A program made the translations under genes and the position numbers. From Verrucosispora sp. WMMD573 (GTDB lineage Bacteria; Actinomycetota; Actinomycetes; Mycobacteriales; Micromonosporaceae): a DNA stretch of 64,000 nt. Shown here piece after piece: positions 55,673 through 63,055 of the stretch. How positions within the stretch are numbered: position 1 is the stretch's first letter; each line of letters begins with the position of its first letter. A model generated the notes under the pieces. It was not told where the DNA came from, made no database searches, and saw only the letters and a list, made by a program, of their open reading frames with translations. The stretch spans positions 4,030,001-4,094,000 of the forward strand of contig NZ_CP114901.1 in NCBI RefSeq assembly GCF_027497175.1. The letters run 5' to 3'.

Positions 55673-56548
55673 TCAGGATGGGTGGGCGGGCTGGTCGAGG
55701 ATGGCGCTGAACCGCTGCTCGGCCAGATCGAGCTGGTCCAGGATGTGTCGCTTCACCGGCTCGGACAGGGGAGTGTCGGCACGGGTGACGAGATCGCGGT
55801 ACACCGGCACCAGAGGGCGGTACTTGCGGGCCGACGACTCGACCTTGGGACCGACAGAATGGATCACTCCGACACCGTTGTCCGTGAAGTCGGAGACCTT
55901 GATGACCCGCGCCCAGGGTTCCCGCTCAAGACTGGCGGCCACATGCTCCCGGTACTGCTCGTACCGGTCGCGCCCGGGCTCCCACGGCGGGTTGGTGACC
56001 GCCGCGACCAGCCGCGCCACCCGCGCCCCGAACCGCTCGGCCAGCACCCCCAACGCCGCCTCGGTCGGATCCTCAACGTCGTCCCCACCGACACCCAGCC
56101 TCCCGCCGCTGTTCGGCTCCCCGCCGCTCCCGGGCTCCCCGCCGCTCCCGGGCTCCCCGCCGCTCCCGGGCTCCCCGCCGCTCCCGGGCTCCCCGCCGCT
56201 CCCGGGCTCCCCGCCGCTCCCGGGCTCCCCGCCGTCGACCAGCTCGGCCGGATGGTCCTCGACGGCGTCGTGCAGCAGCCCGGCGACGATCACGTCGACG
56301 TCGCGTACCTGGTAGTGGTGCAGCATCCGGATCGCCACCCGGAGCAGATGATTGACGTACGGCTCCCGGGACCGCCGATCATCGCGATGCAGCCACCCGG
56401 CCAGCTCAAGCGCCTCGTCGAGCCGCTGCCGCTCCTCGGCCCCGAACCCCTCGATCTCCAGCCGGAACCGCTCCCGCAGCCCGGCCTCGCCGTGCATCTC
56501 GGTGATCGCGTGCATCGGCATCGTGGCCAGATACGGCGGCAACTCCAT
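55673..56548 (-). CDS. HD-domain protein (RelA/SpoT-like hydrolase fold) with repeat insertion
   Basis: Protein of 291 residues with an HD phosphohydrolase core: YVNHLLRVAIRMLHHYQVRDVDVIVAGLLHDAVEDHPAEL contains the conserved His, the HD pair and the following ED, as in SpoT-type hydrolases; EQYREHVAASLE and VIKVSDFTDN supply later metal-site residues. No synthetase or TGS/ACT domains. Between the HD helix and the rest lies a Gly/Pro/Ser-rich insert (about 105-145) produced by an 18-bp minisatellite. ATG at 56548 with AAGGGA. Substrate unknown; a small alarmone or nucleotide hydrolase is possible. Confidence 0.88.
   Translation of the reverse strand: MELPPYLATMPMHAITEMHGEAGLRERFRLEIEGFGAEERQRLDEALELAGWLHRDDRRSREPYVNHLLRVAIRMLHHYQVRDVDVIVAGLLHDAVEDHPAELVDGGEPGSGGEPGSGGEPGSGGEPGSGGEPGSGGEPGSGGEPNSGGRLGVGGDDVEDPTEAALGVLAERFGARVARLVAAVTNPPWEPGRDRYEQYREHVAASLEREPWARVIKVSDFTDNGVGVIHSVGPKVESSARKYRPLVPVYRDLVTRADTPLSEPVKRHILDQLDLAEQRFSAILDQPAHPS
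56115..56234 (-). repeat. 18-bp coding minisatellite, 6.7 copies
   Basis: Unit GGCTCCCCGCCGCTCCCG repeated without a mismatch from 56115 to 56222, then a partial copy to 56234. On the coding (minus) strand it gives GSGGEP repeats inside the HD-domain protein. Perfect identity indicates recent expansion. Confidence 0.96.
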
Positions 56549-56788
56549 CCGTCCCTTATATCGGACCACCCCCACCTCCGCCGTCCTCACCGATTGCTCG
56601 ACTTGGACGTGGCAGTGCGGCTGCTCAACACGCCGACATGTGAACAGCCGCACTGCCACGATCACGCAAGACGTCGTCCTCGTAGCAGATGGCGGCGGAG
56701 TGTGGGGGTTATCCACAGTGGGGTCCCTGTCCACAGGAGGCGGGATCCGGGGCTGTCGGTCGGTGCTGAGGGTGGCACGGTCACCGAC

Positions 56789-57784
56789 GTGGATGCGGTG
56801 TTGGCGGAGCTGGTGAGGCGCGGGCACGGCCTGGTGACGCGATCTCTCGTCGAGCAGGTCGTGCCGGAGTGGACCCTGCAACGCTCGTGCACCAACGGCG
56901 AGCTGGTGCGGGTCCTGCCCGAGGTGTTCGCGGCAGCACACCTAATGAGGGATCAGCGGGTTCTGAAGGACCCGAGCGTCGCGCCGCTCAGCCGGATCGA
57001 CCCGGCCCTCTGCCGCCGTGCGGTCGCCGCCTGGATGCGAGGCCGCGGCGTGCTCAGCCACCTCACTGCCCTCGACGTGTGGGGGCTGCGCCGGCAACTG
57101 CCCGGAGACCTGCTGCACGTGAGCGCACCGGCGCGCAGCGGCCTGCGGAGCTGGCCCGGAGTGCAGGTCCACAGGCGTCGTCACCTCACTCTCGCCCCAC
57201 CGTCGGTGGTGGTACGACAAGGGTCGCCGGTGACGACCATCGAGCGCGCCCTCGTCGACTCCTGGCCGATGCTCACGCCAGCCGAGCAACGCACACCAAC
57301 AATTAGAGCGGTCAACGACCGGCTGACGACCCCAGGGCGGCTGCAAGCCGCGCTCGACGCCACAGCGCGGGTGGCTGGCCGAGCAGCGCTGGCTACGCTG
57401 TTGACCCGCCTCGCCGAGGGTTGCCGCAGCCCGCTGGAGATCTGGGGACACGAGCGGGTTTTCACTGGCCCCGGTATGCCGGCATTCCAGCGGCAGGTCC
57501 GAGTCCGGCTCGGCGGGCGCAACGTCTACCTCGATCTCTACGCCGAGCCGGAGCGCGTCAACGTCGAACTCGACGGCGCCACCACCCACGGTGATCCACG
57601 GCAGCGCGAGATCGACCTGCGGCGTGACGCACAACTGGCCACCCTCGGCATTCTGGTCGTCCGTTTCGCCCATCGGCGGCTCGTGCGCGAGCCGGAGGCG
57701 GTACGTCGGGAAACCCTCGCCATCCTCGCCAGCCGCCGACCCCACCAATCAGCAGGACGACACACCGGACTCTCGCCTCGGTGA
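56789..57784 (+). CDS. AbiEi-like / DUF559 endonuclease-fold protein
   Basis: Protein of 331 residues. The N-terminal part (VLAELVRRGHGLVTRSLVEQVVPEWTLQRSCTNGELVRVLPEVF) looks like the winged-helix of AbiEi-type antitoxins; the C-terminal 110 residues are DUF559/Vsr-like, a PD-(D/E)xK nuclease fold: VRVRLGGRNVYLDLYAEPERVNVELDGATTHGDPRQREIDLRRDAQLATLGILVVRF, in which the Asp, Glu-x-Asp and later Arg/Asp positions are present. GTG at 56789 is chosen as the first in-frame start after the promoter gap; no good ribosome-binding site. Function unproven; no AbiEii toxin gene is adjacent. Confidence 0.85.
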   Translation: MDAVLAELVRRGHGLVTRSLVEQVVPEWTLQRSCTNGELVRVLPEVFAAAHLMRDQRVLKDPSVAPLSRIDPALCRRAVAAWMRGRGVLSHLTALDVWGLRRQLPGDLLHVSAPARSGLRSWPGVQVHRRRHLTLAPPSVVVRQGSPVTTIERALVDSWPMLTPAEQRTPTIRAVNDRLTTPGRLQAALDATARVAGRAALATLLTRLAEGCRSPLEIWGHERVFTGPGMPAFQRQVRVRLGGRNVYLDLYAEPERVNVELDGATTHGDPRQREIDLRRDAQLATLGILVVRFAHRRLVREPEAVRRETLAILASRRPHQSAGRHTGLSPR

Positions 57785-58063
57785 CGAGTGACCCCGGTCA
57801 GCACGGATCGCACCTCGAACACGTCCGCGCGAAGCGGCTACCGAGGCAGGGCGAAGGCCGGCGAGTTGGACGTAGACCTCACGTTTGGCGATGGCGTTGC
57901 CGCGCCCGTCGATGACGTACCCGGTCAGCCAGATCCAGCCGTCGTACGCGTGGCGCTCGCTGACCGAGACGACGCGCAGGGTCAGCGCCCGACCACCGGC
58001 GAACTGCACCGAGGCGCGACCGTCGATCCGGAGCAGGTCGCCAGGGGTGGGGCGCGCGGTCAC
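57749..58063 (-). CDS. Small hypothetical protein coupled to DivIVA-domain protein
   Basis: Protein of 104 residues, family not recognised. The first 70 residues form a beta-rich fold (LLRIDGRASVQFAGGRALTLRVVSVSERHAYDGWIWLTGYVIDGRGNAIAKREVYVQLAGL); the tail is basic and disordered. The GTG at 58063 overlaps the stop of the gene at 58060 (GTGA), so the two are co-translated. Its 3' end overlaps the convergent AbiEi-like gene by 36 bases. Confidence 0.75.
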   Translation of the reverse strand: MTARPTPGDLLRIDGRASVQFAGGRALTLRVVSVSERHAYDGWIWLTGYVIDGRGNAIAKREVYVQLAGLRPASVAASRGRVRGAIRADRGHSSPRRESGVSSC

Positions 58064-58338
58064 CAGCGGCCCTGGTTCGGTGGTCTGCAGAGCCGGGCGT
58101 GCATCGACTGCCAGTCGCGCAAGGCCCGTTTGAGTCGCTCGTTCTCCTGGGCGACCGTACGGAACTGCCGGTGCAGCTCGGCCAACTCGTCGGCGACCGT
58201 GTCCTGGAACTCGCGTACCTGATCGGGGTCGACCCCACGGCGGCGCGGATCGAATGTGCGGGTGCGTACCTCGTGCGGGGTCAACCTGGTCGGGTGGCCG
58301 GTCCCGAGTGGCCGGCCACCTCGATACACCTGAGCCAC
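58060..58338 (-). CDS. DivIVA-domain protein
   Basis: Protein of 92 residues containing a DivIVA N-terminal motif, RLTPHEVRTRTFDPRRRGVDPDQVREFQDTVADELAEL, followed by a coiled coil (HRQFRTVAQENERLKRALRDW). This is the part of DivIVA/Wag31 that senses curved membrane and starts the coiled coil; the protein is much shorter than true polar DivIVA. GTG at 58338 with GGAGG ahead. Possibly a small scaffold or remnant adaptor. Confidence 0.85.
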   Translation of the reverse strand: MAQVYRGGRPLGTGHPTRLTPHEVRTRTFDPRRRGVDPDQVREFQDTVADELAELHRQFRTVAQENERLKRALRDWQSMHARLCRPPNQGRW

Positions 58339-58383
58339 GTGGATCCTCCGTATCAGGCCCGCGAAGGTGCGGTGCCGCTGAAA

Positions 58384-58422
58384 GGGCGGGCCGTGCGTGG
58401 CCGGCGTCCGCACGGCCCGCCC
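58384..58422. terminator. 13-bp stem-loop upstream of DivIVA gene
   Basis: GGGCGGGCCGTGC at 58384-58396 pairs perfectly with 58410-58422 (13-base loop). It lies in a 300-bp interval without a gene between the DivIVA-domain gene and the GntR gene and may insulate the two divergent units. Confidence 0.65.
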
Positions 58423-58525
58423 GCTCGGCCGCCGCAGCCCAGTTCGGCGGTACGACGACAGAGCCGCTTGTATGGGTCAGGGCGGGCACGAGCACCCGCC
58501 CCGACCAGGGTGATGAGCCGAACTC

Positions 58526-58540
58526 GTTGCCACGCGAGGA
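58526..58540 (+). repeat. 15-bp direct repeat, copy 1
   Basis: GTTGCCACGCGAGGA, identical to 58622-58636. It includes a GCGAGGA ribosome-binding-site-like end but is not followed by a start codon. Confidence 0.85.
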
Positions 58541-58621
58541 ACGGCTCGGAGCCAACATAACCAGGGAACATATGGAAGTCAAAGGACGTTGTGTAGGTGT
58601 TTGAGCTGTGATCGAATTCGG

Positions 58622-58636
58622 GTTGCCACGCGAGGA
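58622..58636 (+). repeat. 15-bp direct repeat, copy 2 (RBS of GntR gene)
   Basis: GTTGCCACGCGAGGA directly before TGACATG; supplies the ribosome-binding site of the GntR gene. Confidence 0.85.
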
Positions 58637-58641
58637 GTGAC

Positions 58642-58881
58642 ATGCCCGAATCAGCCGAGTACCTCCGCATTGCGCAAGATGTGATCAACGATGTCAGGTC
58701 CGGGAGGCTCAAGCCCGGCGACCGGTTGCCTTCGCTCGCGCAGACCCGTGCCGACTATGGCGTCAGCTACGGCACCGTGCAGTTGGCCTACGTTCGGCTC
58801 GAAGCCCTGCGGGTGATTCGGCGGCAGCAGGGCAAGGGTGTCTTCGTGACCGATCCGAAGACCTGGATGCGGGAGCCCTGA
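58642..58881 (+). CDS. Short GntR family regulator (DNA-binding domain only)
   Basis: Protein of 79 residues that is just a GntR winged helix: YLRIAQDVINDVRSGRLKPGDRLPSLAQTRADYGVSYGTVQLAYVRLEALRVIRRQQGKGVFV. No effector domain. The ATG at 58642 follows GAGGAG. Short GntR proteins of this kind are common in actinomycetes, often on integrative elements; no integrase is present here. Confidence 0.92.
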   Translation: MPESAEYLRIAQDVINDVRSGRLKPGDRLPSLAQTRADYGVSYGTVQLAYVRLEALRVIRRQQGKGVFVTDPKTWMREP

Positions 58882-58937
58882 CTTCGAGGTCCGCGACACC
58901 GACCGTTCGGGGGTAGCGGGTAGATCAAGTCCGATGC

Positions 58938-59882
58938 ATGCTGACTGCTGTGAGGGGTTTCGTCGGCGTGACGGACGAGAAGTGGTACCGGTTCCTGGCT
59001 GAGCGTCCTGGCCTCAACGAGGTCAACTTCTGGCGACCCTCCGGCGGTGCTTTCCGTGCTCTAACGCCGGGCGAGCCCTTCTTCTTCAAGGCGCACTACC
59101 CGCTGAACAGGATAGTCGGAGGTGGCTTCTTCAGCGGGTTCACTCGGCTGAAGATCTCCGAGGCGTGGGAGTTGTTCGGTGAGGCGAACGGTGTGGCCAG
59201 CCTCGACGAGATGCGTCGTAGTGTCGGGCGCTATCGCAAGCAGGCGATCGCCCGCGATGAGGACCCGGTCATCGGCTGCATCTTCGTTCGTGACGTCTCA
59301 TTTTTTCCCGACGACTCGACTGCCGATCCACCCCCGGCATTCGCCTCCAACGTGGTGCAGGGGAAGACGTACGACCTGGCCGACCCTCCGGTGGCGGGAT
59401 ACTTCGAGCTTCTGCTGCATCGTCTGTTGAGCCTGGGCGTTGAGGTGGACTTCAGTGAGCCCTGGCATCGGCCCGGGCCGGTTTACGGTGACCCGCGCCT
59501 CGTGCCGCAGCGCCTTGGTCAGCAATCGTTCAAAGCCGTGGTGCTGGGCGCCTACGGACGGCGTTGCGCCATCACCGGCAACAAGGTCCAGCCGGTGTTG
59601 CAGGCGGCTCACATCCGGCCGCTCCCGCAGGGCGGGGAGCACCGGATCGACAATGGGCTGCTGCTCAAGTCGGATGTGCACATCCTCTTCGACCGGGGAT
59701 ATCTGGGCGTGGACCCCAAGTTCCGATTGCTGGTCAGCCCTCGACTGCGTAGTGAATTCGGCAATGGAGACCAGTTCTACGCCAAGGCCGGGACTTCCAT
59801 TGCACTTCCCGAGCGACGGACCGACCGGCCCAACGCCGAGTACCTCGAATGGCACCTGGACACCATCTTCAAAGCAGGGTGA
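58938..59882 (+). CDS. HNH endonuclease with PUA/EVE-like N-terminus
   Basis: Protein of 314 residues, likely a restriction-type nuclease. The N-terminal half (about 15-160) has the look of a PUA/EVE/ASCH-type reader domain: EVNFWRPSGGAFRALTPGEPFFFKAHYPLNRIVGGGFFSGFTRLKISEAWELFGEANG and PVIGCIFVRDVSFFPDD. The C-terminal half is an HNH domain: FKAVVLGAYGRRCAITGNKV, then AAHIRPLPQGGEHRIDNGLLLKSDVHILFDRGYLGVD with the His-Asn-His set. Start ATG at 58938, weak ribosome-binding site. The combination suggests recognition of modified bases; this is inference. Confidence 0.87.
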   Translation: MLTAVRGFVGVTDEKWYRFLAERPGLNEVNFWRPSGGAFRALTPGEPFFFKAHYPLNRIVGGGFFSGFTRLKISEAWELFGEANGVASLDEMRRSVGRYRKQAIARDEDPVIGCIFVRDVSFFPDDSTADPPPAFASNVVQGKTYDLADPPVAGYFELLLHRLLSLGVEVDFSEPWHRPGPVYGDPRLVPQRLGQQSFKAVVLGAYGRRCAITGNKVQPVLQAAHIRPLPQGGEHRIDNGLLLKSDVHILFDRGYLGVDPKFRLLVSPRLRSEFGNGDQFYAKAGTSIALPERRTDRPNAEYLEWHLDTIFKAG

Positions 59883-59946
59883 TGACGGCTCAGACGGGTC
59901 CGGCACGACCGCGATGTCCTCCGCGCTGCGTCTCCGTGACAGGACC

Positions 59947-62793
59947 TCAGGTGCCGATCGAATACGCCCGTTCGCGTGAGGCGTCGTCGTGGATGCGGGT
60001 GGCGAGGTCGAGGGCGGCGCGGATCGGGTCGTCGGCCCAGTGGCTGGCGAACGCGTCGTACAGTCGCCAGCCGGCCCGGGTGAGGGTGCGCTGCCGTTCC
60101 AGGTGCGCGGCCACGCCGTCCGGGTGCACGCCGCACAACAAACCGACCGGGCCGTCGTCCCCGACGCACAGGTCGACCCGCCAGCGGCCGACGGGGTAGT
60201 CGGGCCGGACGGTCAGTCCGATCCGGGTCAGCTCGACGGCGAGCGCCCCGGTCCAGGGGGCCGGCTCGGCGGCTCCCGCCCCGGTCGTGCCCGGCGGCTC
60301 GGCATAGGTCGTGCCCGGCGGCTCGGCATAGGTGGCGTCCAGCGGTTGTTCGGCGTACCGGAGGTAGTCGCCGATGATGCCCTCCGGGGCCTGGAGCGAC
60401 GTGACCACGGTGAGCTGCTTCCTGGCCCGGGTGACCAGGACGTTGAACAGGTTCGGTTCGGCGACGAACCGGTGTCGTGCCGGCGGGTCGTCGTCGACCA
60501 GCCCGAGCGTGGCGATCACCACGTCGGCCTCGCTGCCCTGGAACGCGTGCACCGTTCCGGTACGCAGGCCCAACCGCTCGATCTCGTCGACGTCGTATGC
60601 CGACAGCAGCGCCGCCTCCACCGCGTCGGCCTGGGCCCGGAACGGGCTGATCACCGCGATGCCGCCCTGCGGGGGTCGGGCCGCGAGGGCGGCGACCAGG
60701 TCGAGCACGGTCGCCACCTCGGCCTGGTTGACACCGTCGATCACCGTGGCGTCGGCGACGGTCACCACGTCGATGGCGTCGGCTCGTTCGTTGCCGGGGT
60801 GCCGGGTGACCAGTTCCAGCCGGTCGTCGTAGAACCGGCGGGCGGAGAAGCCGATCAGGTGCGGCGCGCAGCGGTGGTGCTCACCGAGCCAGGTCACGGG
60901 TGCGGCACCGGCCGCCACGTCGAAGGCACTGACCCGGCGTACGTCGAGCCGGTCGGCGTAGCGGTCCAGGCCGTGCCGGTGCAGGGTCGCGGTCACGTCG
61001 GCGTCCGCGACGAACGAGACGAACCGCAGCTGCCGTGGGTCGCCGGCCACCAGCGCCCGGCGGGCCCGGGCCAGCACCGGAGCGGCCCGCAGTTGATCGA
61101 TGTGTGCTGCCTCGTCGAGCACCACCAGGTCGAACATGCCGGCCGCCGGGGGCAGCAGATCCTCGACGTCGGCGACCGTGCCCACCCACAGGGGCAGCGC
61201 GCGGACCAGCGCGTCGGCGGCCAGCGTGGCGAGCAGCTCCCGACGGCGGTTGCGTCCGGCTCGCAGGGCGGTACCCAGACCGCTGGCAGCGCGCCGGGCG
61301 TCCCCGGTCCACCGGCGTGCGCTGGCGGTCTGGTTCCGCAGCGCCGTGCCGACCGCCTGGGCGAGCGCGACGTCCGCCTCGGCCAGCGCCCGCCAGGCGG
61401 TGGTCAGGTTCGTGCCGCCGCTGGTGGACAGTCGGGCGGCGGCACGTACGGCGTGCGCGGCATTCACGGCCGCCCGTAGCTGGGACACGGGTACGGCGGG
61501 GCCGGCGCCGGTGAGCCGGTGGAGTCGATGGGTGGCGCGGGACCGACGCCACCGCGACCACCAGCCGTCGCCACCCCGGCTCGCGGCGTGCAGGGCGGCG
61601 CGGATCGCGGTGAGGTCGGTGTCCGGCCCGAACACCGCCGGGGCGTCGTGCCTCAGGGCGGGCAGGAGTGGTTGCCAGTCGGGCAGGGTGGCGGCGAGGC
61701 GTTCCTGTTCCAGCGCGGCGGCGATGCCGGCCCGGACGCCGGTGAACCGCTCATGGGCGGCCGACACGGCACTGGTGTCTTGGCGCAGCTGTGCGTCGTC
61801 CACGCCGACGGCGACGCCACCGGCTAGTTCGGTGGCAATGGTTCCGCGCCGCTCGGCGTCGCCGAAGAGCACCGGCGGCGGGCCCGGGTGCCGGCGCAAC
61901 AGTTCTCCCAGCACCTCGGCGGCGTGGGTCGACTGCGTCGCCACCAGCACCGACCCGCCGCGAGCCACGGTGTCCAGGGCGGCGGCGACCAGGGCGTGAC
62001 TCTTGCCGTTGCCCGGCGCGCCGGAGACCACCACCACGGGTGCCGTCCTGGTCCGCCGGATCACGTCCCGCTGCGCGGCGTTCAGCGGCAGAGGCGACAG
62101 CACCTCGTCCTCGTCGCTGGGGCCGGCTCCGGTCGGCTCCGGGGCGTCGTCGGTGCCGAGGTAGAGCCGGCTCAGGGCGGTGTCCGCCAACCCGGGGCGA
62201 CTCGCCCAGCTCAACAGGGTGTCGCGGAGGCGGCCGGCGAACACGTCACGGGTCACGAAGAGCGCTGCCGCGGCGACCCCGGTGACGTCGTGGCCGACGC
62301 CGCGCGGCGATCGCGCCCGGACCGTGGTCACCTTCACGCCTGCGGCCTCGGCCGCCGCGGTGATCCAGGCGGTGGTGCCGGGGGCCGTCAGCCAGCCGGG
62401 CCCGGCCAGCCCCGGCGCGGCCTCCAGCCGGGCCGCGAGTTCCCGGTCCTCGATGAGCGGGGTCAGTTCGAGGTCGCCGGCCGGCACGACCCGGTAATCG
62501 CGCCGGCCGCGTTGCAGGCGTACCGGCTGGGCCAGCAGCGGCAGTCGGATTCGTCGCCGCGCACCGTCCAGGTCGGCTGTGCCGACGAGAAAGGCCAGCC
62601 CGAGGCGGAGGATCCGTTCGTCGCGGTGCAGGGCGTCCAGCGCGGCGAGCCGGTCCAGTCGCGCGCTGCGGGGGCCCCGGTGCGGTTCCGGCAGCCAGAC
62701 CAGCGGTCGACCGGTTCCGGCCACGTCGAGGATCCGCTCGGCACCGGCCGGAGCCAGGTCGGCGAGCGCGGTGAGGATGGTCGCCACGTGCAT
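59947..62793 (-). CDS. SF1 helicase fused to a degenerate Vsr-like nuclease domain
   Basis: Protein of 948 residues. An unknown N-terminal region (about 1-240) is followed by a UvrD/Dna2-like superfamily 1 helicase: P-loop VVVSGAPGNGKSH (Lys264), Walker B DLVVLDEAAHID (Asp560), GDPRQL, WLGEHHRC and TVHAFQGSEADVVI, and FNVLVTRARKQLTVV. A Pro/Thr linker with YAEPPGTT repeats leads to a C-terminal Vsr-like (MTES_1575-type) PD-(D/E)xK domain, VELTRIGLTVRPDYPVGRWRVDLCVGDDGPVGLLCGVHPDGV, in which the usual IEcDG catalytic motif is changed to LLCGVHPDG. ATG at 62793; a GTG at 62856 is possible. Confidence 0.9.
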   Translation of the reverse strand: MHVATILTALADLAPAGAERILDVAGTGRPLVWLPEPHRGPRSARLDRLAALDALHRDERILRLGLAFLVGTADLDGARRRIRLPLLAQPVRLQRGRRDYRVVPAGDLELTPLIEDRELAARLEAAPGLAGPGWLTAPGTTAWITAAAEAAGVKVTTVRARSPRGVGHDVTGVAAAALFVTRDVFAGRLRDTLLSWASRPGLADTALSRLYLGTDDAPEPTGAGPSDEDEVLSPLPLNAAQRDVIRRTRTAPVVVVSGAPGNGKSHALVAAALDTVARGGSVLVATQSTHAAEVLGELLRRHPGPPPVLFGDAERRGTIATELAGGVAVGVDDAQLRQDTSAVSAAHERFTGVRAGIAAALEQERLAATLPDWQPLLPALRHDAPAVFGPDTDLTAIRAALHAASRGGDGWWSRWRRSRATHRLHRLTGAGPAVPVSQLRAAVNAAHAVRAAARLSTSGGTNLTTAWRALAEADVALAQAVGTALRNQTASARRWTGDARRAASGLGTALRAGRNRRRELLATLAADALVRALPLWVGTVADVEDLLPPAAGMFDLVVLDEAAHIDQLRAAPVLARARRALVAGDPRQLRFVSFVADADVTATLHRHGLDRYADRLDVRRVSAFDVAAGAAPVTWLGEHHRCAPHLIGFSARRFYDDRLELVTRHPGNERADAIDVVTVADATVIDGVNQAEVATVLDLVAALAARPPQGGIAVISPFRAQADAVEAALLSAYDVDEIERLGLRTGTVHAFQGSEADVVIATLGLVDDDPPARHRFVAEPNLFNVLVTRARKQLTVVTSLQAPEGIIGDYLRYAEQPLDATYAEPPGTTYAEPPGTTGAGAAEPAPWTGALAVELTRIGLTVRPDYPVGRWRVDLCVGDDGPVGLLCGVHPDGVAAHLERQRTLTRAGWRLYDAFASHWADDPIRAALDLATRIHDDASRERAYSIGT

Positions 62794-62923
62794 CGCCCGC
62801 AGATTCTGCCGTACGCGATCACGGTCGTGCTCCGGTCGGTGGACGCGGCCGGGCACCGAGGATCCGGGGCCGTCGCGCTCCGGCCTCTGGCCGGGTCGCG
62901 CGGCGGGGCCGAGGTATTGGTGT

Positions 62924-63002
62924 GCCCCCTTTGCTCTGCTTCAACTGACGCAACGGATTCACCCCGAAACCGGTGCGTCAGTTGAAGCAGAGCAAAGGGG
63001 GC
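62924..63002. repeat. 29-bp perfect inverted repeat
   Basis: Arms at 62924-62952 and 62974-63002 are exact reverse complements (starting GCCCCCTTTGCTCTGCTTCA), separated by 21 bases. It lies between the helicase gene start and the 3' end of the lyase gene. It may be a terminator for the lyase gene or a dispersed palindromic repeat of the genome. Confidence 0.96.
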
Positions 63003-63055
63003 GGGAGAACAGTGGCGGGAGCCGCCGGGTGTCGACGACTCCCACCGGGTCGGTT

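Noticed and set aside
56115..56234. Short regular repeats considered as a CRISPR array
   Set aside because: Units are contiguous without spacers, 18 bp, and encode an in-frame peptide repeat.
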